Below, piece by piece: positions 1 to 8,643 of a stretch of 49,577 nucleotides of DNA. Position 1 is the stretch's first letter, and every line of letters begins with the position of its first letter. Under the pieces are notes generated by a model that had not been told where the DNA came from, did not search any database, and was given only the letters and a program-made list of their open reading frames with translations. Origin of the DNA: an uncultured Saprospiraceae bacterium (lineage in GTDB: Bacteria; Bacteroidota; Bacteroidia; Chitinophagales; Saprospiraceae); assembly GCA_937967615.1 (NCBI GenBank), contig CALCMJ010000031.1:1-49577 (forward strand), read 5' to 3'. A program made the translations under genes and the position numbers.

Positions 1-2
1 TT

Positions 3-68
3 CGTATGTTTTCAGAGTTAGGACTGACTAAAAGTTCTGTGCTTGATGAAGACTACCTATTTGTTTAA
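3..68 (+). CDS. C-terminal end of an unknown protein (5' truncated)
   Basis: An open frame enters from the left edge and stops with TAA at 66-68, giving about 21 residues that end DEDYLFV. No family can be recognised from so short a tail. The next 75 bases are very AT-rich and non-coding, which fits a gene end here. It could also be a chance open frame, since only 21 codons are visible. Confidence 0.3.
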   Translation, partial: RMFSELGLTKSSVLDEDYLFV

Positions 69-143
69 ATCATTGATAATCAAGTATAAACATATATGTT
101 TAAAAATATATTCTTAAATCATTGAAAACGTGTTGTTTATATA

Positions 144-174
144 TTGCATATTAATTTAATATGTAATATATTTG
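144..174 (+). promoter_or_regulatory. Bacteroidetes-type promoter (TTG - 20 nt - TATATTTG)
   Basis: TTG at 144-146, 20 bases, then TATATTTG at 167-174, a full match to the Bacteroidetes -7 consensus TAnnTTTG with the usual -33 spacing. The predicted start is near 179. No reading frame follows before the terminator at 218-246, so the likely product is a short RNA. Confidence 0.5.
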
Positions 175-178
175 GTAC

Positions 179-246
179 GTGTAAGTTTTGGTTATTTAAA
201 TTGTAAAATTCGTTTTTGCTCGTGAAAAGTCACGAGCATTTTTTTT
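179..246 (+). ncRNA. Candidate small RNA, about 68 nt (unit A)
   Basis: The segment lies between a consensus promoter (144-174) and an intrinsic terminator (218-246) and has no open frame of useful length. Its 5' part (184-203) reads AGTTTTGGTTATTTAAATTG and recurs with one base missing at 340-358, again just before a terminator. The family is not recognised. It could instead be the 3' untranslated region of the gene ending at 68, although a separate promoter is visible. Confidence 0.35.
218..246 (+). terminator. Intrinsic terminator
   Basis: Perfect 8-bp stem GCTCGTGA/TCACGAGC with loop AAAG (218-237), followed by a run of eight T. It reads on the + strand only. Confidence 0.85.
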
Positions 247-334
247 ATGCATATATGCATTACTCTACCATTTAACTCATTACACATACAAGATATTTAG
301 ATGTTTGGCACAGAGTTTGAATATCTATAAGTGT

Positions 335-395
335 TTATGAGTTTTGGTTATTAAATTGAGTAATGCCCGTGTATTCGTCTTCACGGGCTTTTTTT
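335..395 (+). ncRNA. Candidate small RNA (unit B, paralogue of unit A)
   Basis: The second copy of the 19-20 base segment (340-358) is followed by its own + strand terminator at 365-395. The only gene beyond it lies on the opposite strand and its stop codon overlaps the T-run, so this terminator must serve a transcript from the left. Unlike unit A, no good TAnnTTTG box is visible upstream, so it may be read from unit A's promoter. Confidence 0.25.
365..395 (+). terminator. Intrinsic terminator
   Basis: 7-bp stem GCCCGTG/CACGGGC with a 10-nt loop (365-388) and a run of seven T. The T-run overlaps the stop codon of the minus-strand gene ending at 394. Confidence 0.8.
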
Positions 396-786
396 ATGCT
401 CGCACTGGAATACGCTTATGGCGTTTATCGATTAAGATCTGGTTTGATTTACCTATACTGTTAGATTTGTAAGATATAACTCTATAATATCCCCTATCAT
501 AAGGTTTCGTATCAACGACACTATAGTATTTTTCTGAATCCCCACTATGCCTGGCCTTTACCTTTGCAACTTCTACCCATTTCATACCGTCAACTGACTT
601 TTGGACGGAATAATACTCTACATTCCACACTGGGGTCCAACTTATTTTGTTATTTAGTTTCTTTCCAATACCATATAGATTCGGGTTCTCGTACTCTACC
701 TTTTTCTTAATATCAGTAGTTTTAATGTTATTCGTTGTTAAACTTGCAATGAATGCAAGAATCAAAAGTGTACATACCTGTTTCAT
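394..786 (-). CDS. Small secreted protein with a fibronectin-III-like fold (hypothetical)
   Basis: 130 residues. The N-terminus MKQVCTLLILAFIASL is a plausible export signal. Residues about 45-115 contain WTPVWNVEYYSVQKSVDG and later YYRVISYKSN, the pattern of the small Ig/FnIII-like module that precedes T9SS sorting domains in Bacteroidota (compare the metalloprotease at 12027-14087). No sorting domain follows, so the protein may be periplasmic or a remnant of a larger secreted protein. In-frame starts at 810 (ATG) and 819 (GTG) would add 8 or 11 residues; the ATG at 786 gives the cleaner signal peptide. Function is unknown. Confidence 0.6.
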   Translation of the reverse strand: MKQVCTLLILAFIASLTTNNIKTTDIKKKVEYENPNLYGIGKKLNNKISWTPVWNVEYYSVQKSVDGMKWVEVAKVKARHSGDSEKYYSVVDTKPYDRGYYRVISYKSNSIGKSNQILIDKRHKRIPVRA

Positions 787-1108
787 TCGTCCTGTTTGTT
801 TCAAAATCATTTTCTGCACTCCAAAAGGGAGAATAAGGGCGAAGGTGTAGTCTGTGTGAAAGGTATTTAGTGTCCAAAGGATGTAGCCAAGGGTAGAATA
901 ATTTACTAAGGGTATAGTGGGTGATGAGAAAACAATTATAAGTTAATTTTATATACATTGCTAGGATACCCTATAAAAACATTAATTCTTTAAGGTATCC
1001 TTGATAAATGGACGACATTTTAACATTCGCAATTGATATATGATTGTTTGCAATTTTAAGCTGTTATTACCGAAGCTTTTTTTTAATTTGCCACCAGAAA
1101 ATCTTAAG

Positions 1109-2215
1109 ATGATAATAGGAGTTCCAAAGGAAATTAAGACAAATGAAAATCGAGTAGCTCTCACCCCTGCTGGTGCCCTTGAGCTCGTAAAAAGAGGTCA
1201 TACCGTATACGTTCAAAAAACAGCAGGATCAGGGTCTGGATTTGAAGATAAAGAATACATTGAGGCTGGAGCAAAAACACTAAACTCTATTGAAGAAGTG
1301 TATGCGATTGCAGATATGATTATCAAAGTTAAAGAACCTATAGAAGAGGAATACCCGCTTGTCAAAGATGATCAGCTCGTATTTACTTATTTCCACTTTG
1401 CATCTTATAAGAAGCTTACAGAGGCCATGTTAGATAGTAATGCTGTTTGTTTAGCATATGAAACTGTCAAAACTGAAGATAATGCTCTACCCTTACTCAT
1501 TCCTATGTCTGAGGTAGCAGGTAGAATGGCTACTCAAGAAGGAGCAAAATACTTAGAAAAACCGATGAAAGGTAGAGGAATTCTTTTAGGAGGAGTTCCT
1601 GGAGTTCCCCCAGCCAAAGTACTCATTTTAGGTGGTGGTATTGTAGGCACTCAAGCTGCTAAAATGGCTGCTGGTTTAGGTGCGAATGTTACCATTTTGG
1701 ATATCAGTTTAGATCGTTTAAGATATTTAGCTGATATCATGCCTCCAAATGTGACAACGATGTACTCTAATGAATATAACATAAAGAGGTTGATAAGGAA
1801 TCATGATTTAATTATAGGAGCGGTATTAATACCTGGCGCAAAAGCACCTAATCTTATAACAAGAGCAATGCTAAAAGATATGAGAGCCGGAACTGTGCTT
1901 GTAGATGTAGCAGTGGATCAAGGTGGATGCATAGAAACTTGTAAGCCCACCACCCATGAAGACCCAATTTTCATTATCGATGATATTGTGCATTATTGTG
2001 TAGCTAACATGCCAGGAGCAGTTCCATACACTTCCACAATAGCTTTAACAAACGCGACCCTACCCTATGCAATTCAATTAGCTGAGAAAGGTTGGAGACA
2101 GGCTTGTAAGGACAACAAATCGCTCGCTGAAGGACTTAATGTTGTCAATGGTAAAATTGTATATAAAGCGGTGGCTGAGGCCTTTGATATGGAATACACT
2201 CCTTTGGCACTTTAG
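1109..2215 (+). CDS. ald: Alanine dehydrogenase
   Basis: 368 residues, the usual family length. It catalyses reversible NAD-dependent oxidative deamination of L-alanine to pyruvate and ammonia in the cytoplasm. The start MIIGVPKEIK at 1109 matches the family; a frame extending to 1040 adds 23 unrelated residues. Key residues fall at canonical positions: R15, K75 (in IKVKEP), H96 (in YFHFA), NAD-binding GGGIVG at 175-180 with D198 at the end of the second Rossmann strand, and D270 in VAVDQGG. It stands alone, divergent from the small secreted gene and about 120 bases before the HTH-like gene. No clear promoter box was found in the 320-base upstream gap. Confidence 0.95.
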   Translation: MIIGVPKEIKTNENRVALTPAGALELVKRGHTVYVQKTAGSGSGFEDKEYIEAGAKTLNSIEEVYAIADMIIKVKEPIEEEYPLVKDDQLVFTYFHFASYKKLTEAMLDSNAVCLAYETVKTEDNALPLLIPMSEVAGRMATQEGAKYLEKPMKGRGILLGGVPGVPPAKVLILGGGIVGTQAAKMAAGLGANVTILDISLDRLRYLADIMPPNVTTMYSNEYNIKRLIRNHDLIIGAVLIPGAKAPNLITRAMLKDMRAGTVLVDVAVDQGGCIETCKPTTHEDPIFIIDDIVHYCVANMPGAVPYTSTIALTNATLPYAIQLAEKGWRQACKDNKSLAEGLNVVNGKIVYKAVAEAFDMEYTPLAL

Positions 2216-2336
2216 TATTAATTTGTGTTTTTCTTGGATAGCGTAATATAATTTTAGGAATATTCCTTTTAAATAAATTATATTTTCCCTAACTTAAATC
2301 TCGAATTATTATATCAAATCCTAACTCTTACCGCTT

Positions 2337-2597
2337 ATGAATATCACTTATGATGAATTAAGACAAGTAAAGCACAACTTACCAACTGGAAGTATCAATA
2401 GAATTGCGTCGCAATTAGAGGTTGATGAACAGACAATAAGAAACTATTTTGGTGCAAAAAAGTATGAGAATGGTCAAATCGTAGGAAAACATATCCAGCC
2501 AGGTCCTAGTGGTGGAATTGTAAACCTCGAAGACTCAACGATCCTTGAGCTAGCAAAAAAAATAATAGCTGAAGCTGATGCTCAACCTGTAACTTAA
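2337..2597 (+). CDS. Small HTH-like, putative DNA-binding protein
   Basis: 86 residues. The segment at about 14-40 (PTGSINRIASQLEVDEQTI) looks like a helix-turn-helix of the resolvase/sigma-4 kind, followed by NYFGAKK and the motif VGKHIQPGPSGGIV. Short proteins of this layout are common and well conserved in Bacteroidota, but I know no assigned function. It is a monocistronic gene with a strong bidirectional terminator just downstream. The basic, glycine- and proline-rich tail could contact nucleic acid. The DNA-binding role is inferred from the HTH pattern only. Confidence 0.75.
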   Translation: MNITYDELRQVKHNLPTGSINRIASQLEVDEQTIRNYFGAKKYENGQIVGKHIQPGPSGGIVNLEDSTILELAKKIIAEADAQPVT

Positions 2598-2600
2598 ATT

Positions 2601-2632
2601 AAAAAAGCCACACAAATTTGTGTGGCTTTTTT
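2601..2632. terminator. Bidirectional intrinsic terminator
   Basis: Perfect palindrome of 32 bases: six A, stem GCCACACA, centre AATT, stem TGTGTGGC, six T. It lies between the convergent genes ending at 2597 and 2653 and can serve both. Confidence 0.9.
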
Positions 2633-2652
2633 AATTCTTATTCTCCTTTTAG

Positions 2653-4662
2653 TTATTCGATCTTTAGATCATCTAAACGAATTGTACCCGTATTTGTAGT
2701 GGGATCACCTTCATACCTAAATGCTATTCTTCCCATTCCATTTGCTGCACTCAAATCTACATCGCCTGATGGAATCCAATCATAATTAGGATCTGAAGAT
2801 CCTGCAATGGTAGGACTCAATTCAATCCAGTTCGCAGCAGAAACATCTCCTGAAAAGTCATTACTATACATTACTGTTAATGCATCGTGTGTCCAAAAAG
2901 CGGTAGCGGATACAAAGCTCATCTTGGTCGCTTGTGATAAATCAATTTCTGGCGTGATTAACCACGTATCCATAGGTGCTGTGGACATAAATCCACGAAT
3001 CTGAGCAAATCCATTGTTGTCGAAAGATCTTTTTTCCCACTGAGTAGAATTCAATTGATCTTCATTTATCCATCCTGAATAATTAATAATGTCAAAATCT
3101 TCTAGATCTTCAAAGTTCAGGCTAATTAAAGGATCTCCTCCTCCTGTAGAATTATCGCATCTATTCCCAGTTAATGAGACATTCGATGGTTCATTTATAA
3201 ATAATTGATAAGTACCATCAAATATATTTAAAACAGCAAGCACTTCGCCATTCCCACTTGGCAAACCCTGGCCTGCAAAAGTTGAAAAATCGCTATTCCT
3301 CATGATGATCTCATTTCCATCACAATCTGATAATATTCTATTTCTTGAAGATGCTTCGCCTGCTTCAGCGTAGCTGTTTGACAATTCTGAATTGATAAAT
3401 TCTACATTGGGCACTTTTATACGTTTCCCTACGTCGTCTGGAGAAAGCGAAGCTAATGAAATCGTTGTACCTGCCACTTCTCCTTCAAAAGGGCCTCGGA
3501 TCAATACACTACTAATGCTTCCCTCACCAATCCTCTCTACGTTGTTATCTACATCCTGTGTACCTATTTGTACCAAGCCTCTAAAATCTCCTATATACAA
3601 ACCAGAACAATCGACATAAACTCGTGTTCCTGGTGGATATATCTGACCAATACCATTTGAGCCACCATAACGCACTACAATACCAGCAGTTGCATCTTCA
3701 AGATAAAGAGTTTGATAAATATTTCCTTGACGATCATCTGAAGTGACAATTCCTTTTATAATGGTTCCATTAGGAATTGCACTTGCGTTAACTCCAGGTG
3801 TATGCATAGCTTTTAAGTCCGCAATTGTCATATTGGAAATATCAACTTCTTGCACTCCTCCTCCTGAACCATCACATCTGTCACCAGAAAATTGCACATC
3901 ATCCGTATCACTAATTAAAAGTTGCTTTGTGGAACCAAAGATTGTGTAGATAGCCGTTAAGGTCCCATTTCCATCTGGCACAACTGCACCTGCAAAATCA
4001 GAGAAATCACTATTCCTTAATACGATACTTCCTCCATCACAGTCTAGTACATCTTTATTACCTGCTGAGGTACCATTCGGGTTTGCATATGTGGTTTCTA
4101 AATTATTTGAAGCAAATTCAACATTTTCCAAACTAATGAGACTTCCAAGGTCAGATGTTTTCAAACTTCCAATTGTACGCACAGCGGGAATGACCTTTTC
4201 TTTGACCTCACCTAAAATAAATCTACTTTCTATTTGCGCTTCCGGAATACGTTCTACAGCATTTCCTGCATCTTTTATTCCTACTTGAACCAATCCATTG
4301 TAATCTCCCACATATAATCCATCCAATTCAAGAAACAATTCTCGACCCAATGGATACAAGACATTTAAATCTGATACTCCAACACGTAAAGGAAGCCCAC
4401 CAGTTTCATCCTGGATAAATAAAGTCTGATATATATTACCAGCCCTATCATTTGATATTACGATACCTCTAACAATTGATCCATCAGGAATAAGAGCAGC
4501 TTCATTGCCTATTGTGTGCAGTGCTTTAAGTTCAGCAATCTTAATAGTAGAAATGTCCTCTGTTTGTAGTTTAAAACCAGGAGGCACATCAAATTCTTGA
4601 TCAACACAAGAAATATAAGCTAGAATCAAAAAGAATAAACACGATCTTAAAATTAGTTTCAT
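2653..4662 (-). CDS. DUF5689 outer-surface lipoprotein with two repeats
   Basis: 669 residues. The signal peptide ends in LAYISC with C19 as probable lipidation site (the tyrosine at -3 is unusual). Two DUF5689 units are visible at about 38-265 and 277-500; both contain a TIxxLKALHT-like start, DRxGNIYQTL and GLVQVG. The family is OB-fold-like and is often linked to secreted nucleases. Residues about 515-669 form a jelly-roll-like domain with MDTWLITPEIDL and a final DDLKIE, as in choice-of-anchor J / DUF5017 proteins. It lies 19 bases after the TonB-dependent receptor in the same direction, so it is probably the receptor's surface partner, playing a SusD-like role without SusD homology. The binding role is inferred. 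Confidence 0.85.
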   Translation of the reverse strand: MKLILRSCLFFLILAYISCVDQEFDVPPGFKLQTEDISTIKIAELKALHTIGNEAALIPDGSIVRGIVISNDRAGNIYQTLFIQDETGGLPLRVGVSDLNVLYPLGRELFLELDGLYVGDYNGLVQVGIKDAGNAVERIPEAQIESRFILGEVKEKVIPAVRTIGSLKTSDLGSLISLENVEFASNNLETTYANPNGTSAGNKDVLDCDGGSIVLRNSDFSDFAGAVVPDGNGTLTAIYTIFGSTKQLLISDTDDVQFSGDRCDGSGGGVQEVDISNMTIADLKAMHTPGVNASAIPNGTIIKGIVTSDDRQGNIYQTLYLEDATAGIVVRYGGSNGIGQIYPPGTRVYVDCSGLYIGDFRGLVQIGTQDVDNNVERIGEGSISSVLIRGPFEGEVAGTTISLASLSPDDVGKRIKVPNVEFINSELSNSYAEAGEASSRNRILSDCDGNEIIMRNSDFSTFAGQGLPSGNGEVLAVLNIFDGTYQLFINEPSNVSLTGNRCDNSTGGGDPLISLNFEDLEDFDIINYSGWINEDQLNSTQWEKRSFDNNGFAQIRGFMSTAPMDTWLITPEIDLSQATKMSFVSATAFWTHDALTVMYSNDFSGDVSAANWIELSPTIAGSSDPNYDWIPSGDVDLSAANGMGRIAFRYEGDPTTNTGTIRLDDLKIE

Positions 4663-4681
4663 TTATAATAGATTTAAGTTC

Positions 4682-7459
4682 TTACAAAGAAAAAGCAAGG
4701 CCAATGAAATAATTTCTTCCATAGCCATAAAAATATTTTGAGGCAAAATAATCTTTACCACGGGTTGGGTCAAAACGCAATTGTTCATAACCTCCTGTAA
4801 TAAACTCTTGATTATCTAGCATGTTATTTAAACTGAACGACAAAGCCATTCTATAATCATTCCATTTAAAGGATTTATATACAAAGAAATCCATAACGTA
4901 ATTACTAGGTAGTTTTTCTTGAACAGTAATATCTCTAAGCTCTTGAGAACCTGCAGGAAATGCTTCTGTTGAAGCTGCAAGTCTCCTATCCATAGAAAAG
5001 TCTAAGTAGCGATTGTTAAAGTAATTGAAACTGATTGTTGCAAACCAAAAATGCGGAGATGAATATTTAAGTTCCACATTTGCTGCGGTCTGCGGTGATG
5101 TCTCTACATAAAACTTATCTGTATATACCGTAAGCTCTTCTCTGAAGAATCCCGGTATTTCATCAGACTTCGCGTATTGGACCCATCTACTATCATATAG
5201 GTGTTGCCCTAGAGCCGCGACCGTCTTTACAGAAAACTCAGTATTCAACTTTACTTCTGCGGCAAGCTCTAAACCTACATGTCTTTTATCGATATTATGA
5301 TTTATAAAAGAACCAAAGGCTCCTGATAATGATTGTCCATCTGACAATACAAAATCTGTATCGCTAAAAAAGAAAACGACATCAGTTTCATCATCAATGT
5401 CTGCGAAGTATCCAGTTCCCTTTAATGTAATAGATGGTGATTTATATTGAAATCCAAGTTCCGCGGATTTCTGTTTGCTGTTCTCTAAAAGAGGAACTGT
5501 AAAGTCATTTGAGCGTGCGTTTAGGTATGCATTTCTATATAAGGGTGCCATAGTACCTAATAAACCTGAAGCCCATAGATGTGTTCTTCCGTTTAACTTA
5601 TAGGTCAACCCAGATTTAATCATGTAATTATTAAAGCTATGATCTTCAGATTTACCCAGAGAGTTATCTGGATAATATCCATTACGCATATTCCCTACTC
5701 TATTAAAAGTTGTATTACTTATTTCTGCTCCAACGAAAACATCAATCAGCTTTGAGCTAAATTCATTCTGAAACCATAAGGATGGCTTTACGATATTAGA
5801 ATTATAGTCATACCCAAAAATGTCTCCTTCCCTTACAAGTCTATTAGGTCGTTCAAGATCTTTTTGCAATGAAGCTGGATTCGTAATCCCATCAGCGTAC
5901 TTGTCTACATCTAGATAAAAATCAGCCCCTAGCAGATCTTCTATTTCACTGAAGTTATGCCCTTTATAGGATTGATATCTAGCTCCAGCTCTAAGGATAT
6001 TATTTGAATTGATAGTCTGAGTAATATTAATATTCCCATTTAACTCTTTAGAGTCATAGCGTCTGTCTTCAATGATATATCTAGCCTCCTTTCCTGACAC
6101 AGTATTTCCTTCAATGCCATCTACATTCTCTATGTCTCTGTTATTAATTCTATTTGCTTCATACAAGTAGTCCCAGTTTATCTGAAAAAAGTCATTATCA
6201 TTCTTTTGCAACTCTGCGATAATTTCATTTCTGAGCGTCTCGTCTTCAATTCTTGATGGTAATTTTCTGTGATAATCCGAAGAAGGATTATTTGCATCTG
6301 CCCAATTAAGAGCTGTTCCCCCATTTCTGCCAATTTGATATGAGACTGCTGATGAAATTGTAGTATTTCCTGAATCAGAATTCCAGTCATGGCCTAATAG
6401 AAATAAAGGCTGATGTGCATGTCCAACACGCGAATTTCTTTTTTTACCATCTTGATAACCCCAGTAAGGATTATAGAATCTGTCCCCTACAATATCTACT
6501 ATTTCTTGTAATGCAGCTCCAGCTTTTCCTCTTCTATTGGGTGCACCCATGGCATTAAAAAATACTTCATGGTTACTACCAAGCTTCTTCTCTACTCCAA
6601 GGAAATATCCCCAAGCATCATAAAACGTTCCCGTTACATGCCCCTCAGTTGCCCATCTACGCGAACCAGACACACTTAGCGCCCAACCCTGTTCATTAAA
6701 TCCTGTTGAATGGGTCATCATTATTCTATTTGAATAATTTCTATTTGCCAATGAATAACTTACACGGGTCTGTTGTCTTTGAGATCCAGCTCTAACATCC
6801 AAATTTTGATTCCCCATTATGCCACCTATGCCATACTCTGAACTAGTAAGTCCATGATTTGTATGTCTATTCCTTAACACATCATTGAGGCCACCCCATT
6901 GCGCATAATACAATCTACCATTCTCCAATTCATTCATAGGAATTCCATTCATATATGTCTTCCCATATTCTGAACCTAATCCTCTTGCATTAAATCTTGC
7001 AGAGCCAAATCCAAAAGCTGCTGTCCTTAAAAAAGGATCTTCATTCGCACTTAAAATTCCTGAAAACTCTTGCTCATCATCTTCTGATTCAAAATCGGAT
7101 TCATCCAAAGAGATTACCGTAAAATCCTCATATGTGGTACTATCGTCTCCTATCGCTGTTGATTTTATTTGACCTAAACGTAAATCTTTTCCTCGGAAGC
7201 TAATTTCCTGTGTAAACAAGATCAGGTCTCCATCAGTACCAATTAAGGTGTAGCTGCCTGTAGCTATATGATCTATTTTGAAATTTCCTGCATCATTTGT
7301 TTGTGTTTTTATCTGTGTATCCTTGACAGAAACAGTAATATTTGAAAGGGGAAATCCTTCATTATCAACTACTTTACCTGTTATGCTTTGAGAAAAACTT
7401 AAGGAAACATTAAATACTAAAAATGCAAGGATAGAAAGGAACTTCATCTGCGGCTTCAT
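4682..7459 (-). CDS. TonB-dependent outer-membrane receptor
   Basis: 925 residues. Signal peptide to about residue 24 (SLSFSQ). Residues 25-100 form a carboxypeptidase-regulatory-like beta-sandwich (SITGKVVDNEGFPLSNI). A plug-like region at about 130-240 includes ARGLGSEYGKTYMNGIPM, and the rest is barrel with alternating aromatic strands ending GLAFSL. It should carry a substrate across the outer membrane with TonB energy. It is first in an operon with the DUF5689 lipoprotein and divergent from a secreted nuclease-like gene, so the substrate may be a nucleic acid fragment or another phosphoester; this is inference. An alternative start lies at residue 5. A TAGCTTTG box sits 32 bases upstream. 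Confidence 0.9.
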   Translation of the reverse strand: MKPQMKFLSILAFLVFNVSLSFSQSITGKVVDNEGFPLSNITVSVKDTQIKTQTNDAGNFKIDHIATGSYTLIGTDGDLILFTQEISFRGKDLRLGQIKSTAIGDDSTTYEDFTVISLDESDFESEDDEQEFSGILSANEDPFLRTAAFGFGSARFNARGLGSEYGKTYMNGIPMNELENGRLYYAQWGGLNDVLRNRHTNHGLTSSEYGIGGIMGNQNLDVRAGSQRQQTRVSYSLANRNYSNRIMMTHSTGFNEQGWALSVSGSRRWATEGHVTGTFYDAWGYFLGVEKKLGSNHEVFFNAMGAPNRRGKAGAALQEIVDIVGDRFYNPYWGYQDGKKRNSRVGHAHQPLFLLGHDWNSDSGNTTISSAVSYQIGRNGGTALNWADANNPSSDYHRKLPSRIEDETLRNEIIAELQKNDNDFFQINWDYLYEANRINNRDIENVDGIEGNTVSGKEARYIIEDRRYDSKELNGNINITQTINSNNILRAGARYQSYKGHNFSEIEDLLGADFYLDVDKYADGITNPASLQKDLERPNRLVREGDIFGYDYNSNIVKPSLWFQNEFSSKLIDVFVGAEISNTTFNRVGNMRNGYYPDNSLGKSEDHSFNNYMIKSGLTYKLNGRTHLWASGLLGTMAPLYRNAYLNARSNDFTVPLLENSKQKSAELGFQYKSPSITLKGTGYFADIDDETDVVFFFSDTDFVLSDGQSLSGAFGSFINHNIDKRHVGLELAAEVKLNTEFSVKTVAALGQHLYDSRWVQYAKSDEIPGFFREELTVYTDKFYVETSPQTAANVELKYSSPHFWFATISFNYFNNRYLDFSMDRRLAASTEAFPAGSQELRDITVQEKLPSNYVMDFFVYKSFKWNDYRMALSFSLNNMLDNQEFITGGYEQLRFDPTRGKDYFASKYFYGYGRNYFIGLAFSL

Positions 7460-7466
7460 ACGTATA

Positions 7467-7482
7467 TATTATGGTCGTTTTA
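7467..7482 (-). promoter_or_regulatory. 5'-leader element TAAAACGACCATAATA
   Basis: On the minus strand this 16-mer lies 8 bases before the receptor's ATG. The identical 16-mer recurs at 26754-26769 in the leader of the unrelated secreted protein at 25224-26708. Both copies are followed by ACGT (after a 4-base insertion here). It is probably within the 5' untranslated region. Confidence 0.45.
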
Positions 7483-7490
7483 AGTCAATT

Positions 7491-7498
7491 CAAAGCTA
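7491..7498 (-). promoter_or_regulatory. -7 box TAGCTTTG of the TonB receptor operon
   Basis: Full match to TAnnTTTG on the minus strand, predicted start near 7486, giving a leader of about 27 bases. The -33 TTG is not visible at the expected place, so the promoter is only partly consensus. Confidence 0.4.
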
Positions 7499-7601
7499 AC
7501 GTAAGTTATTTAGTATTAATAAAAAATTATATGTTTCTTCTTGACATTGTTGTTTTCTAAGAAATGAAGACATTTAATCAAGAAGCCGTAAATTGCAGCT
7601 A

Positions 7602-8636
7602 ATGAAAACACATATCCTCATCTTTTTTCTTGTTTTGAGCATATTTCAATTGAACGCTCAAATGAATGATTACAAAGTCGCATGCGTAGCTTTTTATAAT
7701 CTTGAGAACCTATTTGACACTGAAAATGACACCTTAATCAATGACGAGGAGTTTTTACCAGATGGTAAACGGAGTTGGACAAAGGATAGATATCAAGAAA
7801 AGCTAGACAACATGGCCTTTGTCATTTCCAAACTAGGAACAGATGTCACCCCTTTTGGCGCTACTATTATTGGAGTTTCAGAAATTGAGAACAGAAAAGT
7901 TTTGGAAGACCTGGTAGAGCATTCCTTATTAGTTGAGCGCAATTATAAAATAGTGCATTTTGATTCTCCTGACAAAAGAGGAATTGATGTTGCCTTGCTT
8001 TACCAAGAAAAACAGTTTCAAGTTGACAGCGCAAGGGCATTGACTCTGGATTTAACCGAATTAGGTAGTACTAGACCTACAAGAGACATATTGTATGTAG
8101 AAGGTACATTAGATGGAGAAAAAATGTATTTCCTTGTTAACCATTGGCCTTCCAGAGGAGGAGGTGAGAAAAAAACCAAACAATATAGAAACGCAGGTGC
8201 GAGACTTGTGAAATCTGTTATTGATTCATTGACAGAGGAAGATGTAAATTCCAAAGTGTTCATCTTAGGCGACTTAAATGACGACCCTTCTAGCGAAAGT
8301 GTGAAAAGTATTTTACGTGCTAAGTCAAAAAAATCTGAAGTGAGCAATGGTGGCATATTCAATCCAATGGCAGATTTCTACAGGAGAGGAATTGGCTCAA
8401 ATGCATATAGAGATGCTTGGAGTTTATTTGATCAAATATTGATGACGAGTGGTTTACTGGACAAAGAACAGCAGGGTTATTTCCATTATAAGACTATCAT
8501 CTACAATAAAAAATTTCTAATTCAAAAAAATGGGAAGTACAGAGGTTATCCATTTAGGACCTTTAGCGGAAGTGAGTATATAGGTGGCTACAGTGATCAT
8601 TTTCCAGTTTTCGTATATTTAGCTAAGAAAGTATAA
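7602..8636 (+). CDS. Secreted endonuclease/exonuclease/phosphatase family protein
   Basis: 344 residues from ATG at 7602; a TTG three codons upstream is less likely. Signal peptide 1-20 (FQLNAQ). The DNase I-like (EEP) motifs are all present: FYNLENLFD at 31-39, the metal-binding E94 in GVSEIENR, catalytic-type H181 in NHWPSRGGG, GDLND at 223-227 and SDH at 331-333. The enzyme should cleave phosphodiesters in the periplasm or outside the cell; substrate (DNA, RNA or a smaller phosphoester) is not determined. It faces away from the TonB receptor/DUF5689 operon across a 142-base promoter region, which suggests joint function. The Pif1-like gene follows 7 bases downstream. Confidence 0.88.
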   Translation: MKTHILIFFLVLSIFQLNAQMNDYKVACVAFYNLENLFDTENDTLINDEEFLPDGKRSWTKDRYQEKLDNMAFVISKLGTDVTPFGATIIGVSEIENRKVLEDLVEHSLLVERNYKIVHFDSPDKRGIDVALLYQEKQFQVDSARALTLDLTELGSTRPTRDILYVEGTLDGEKMYFLVNHWPSRGGGEKKTKQYRNAGARLVKSVIDSLTEEDVNSKVFILGDLNDDPSSESVKSILRAKSKKSEVSNGGIFNPMADFYRRGIGSNAYRDAWSLFDQILMTSGLLDKEQQGYFHYKTIIYNKKFLIQKNGKYRGYPFRTFSGSEYIGGYSDHFPVFVYLAKKV

Positions 8637-8643
8637 TTAAATA

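Noticed and set aside
2256..2267. AGGAATATTCCT palindrome downstream of ald
   Set aside because: Only 12 bases with no loop and four T; too weak for a terminator and without other support.
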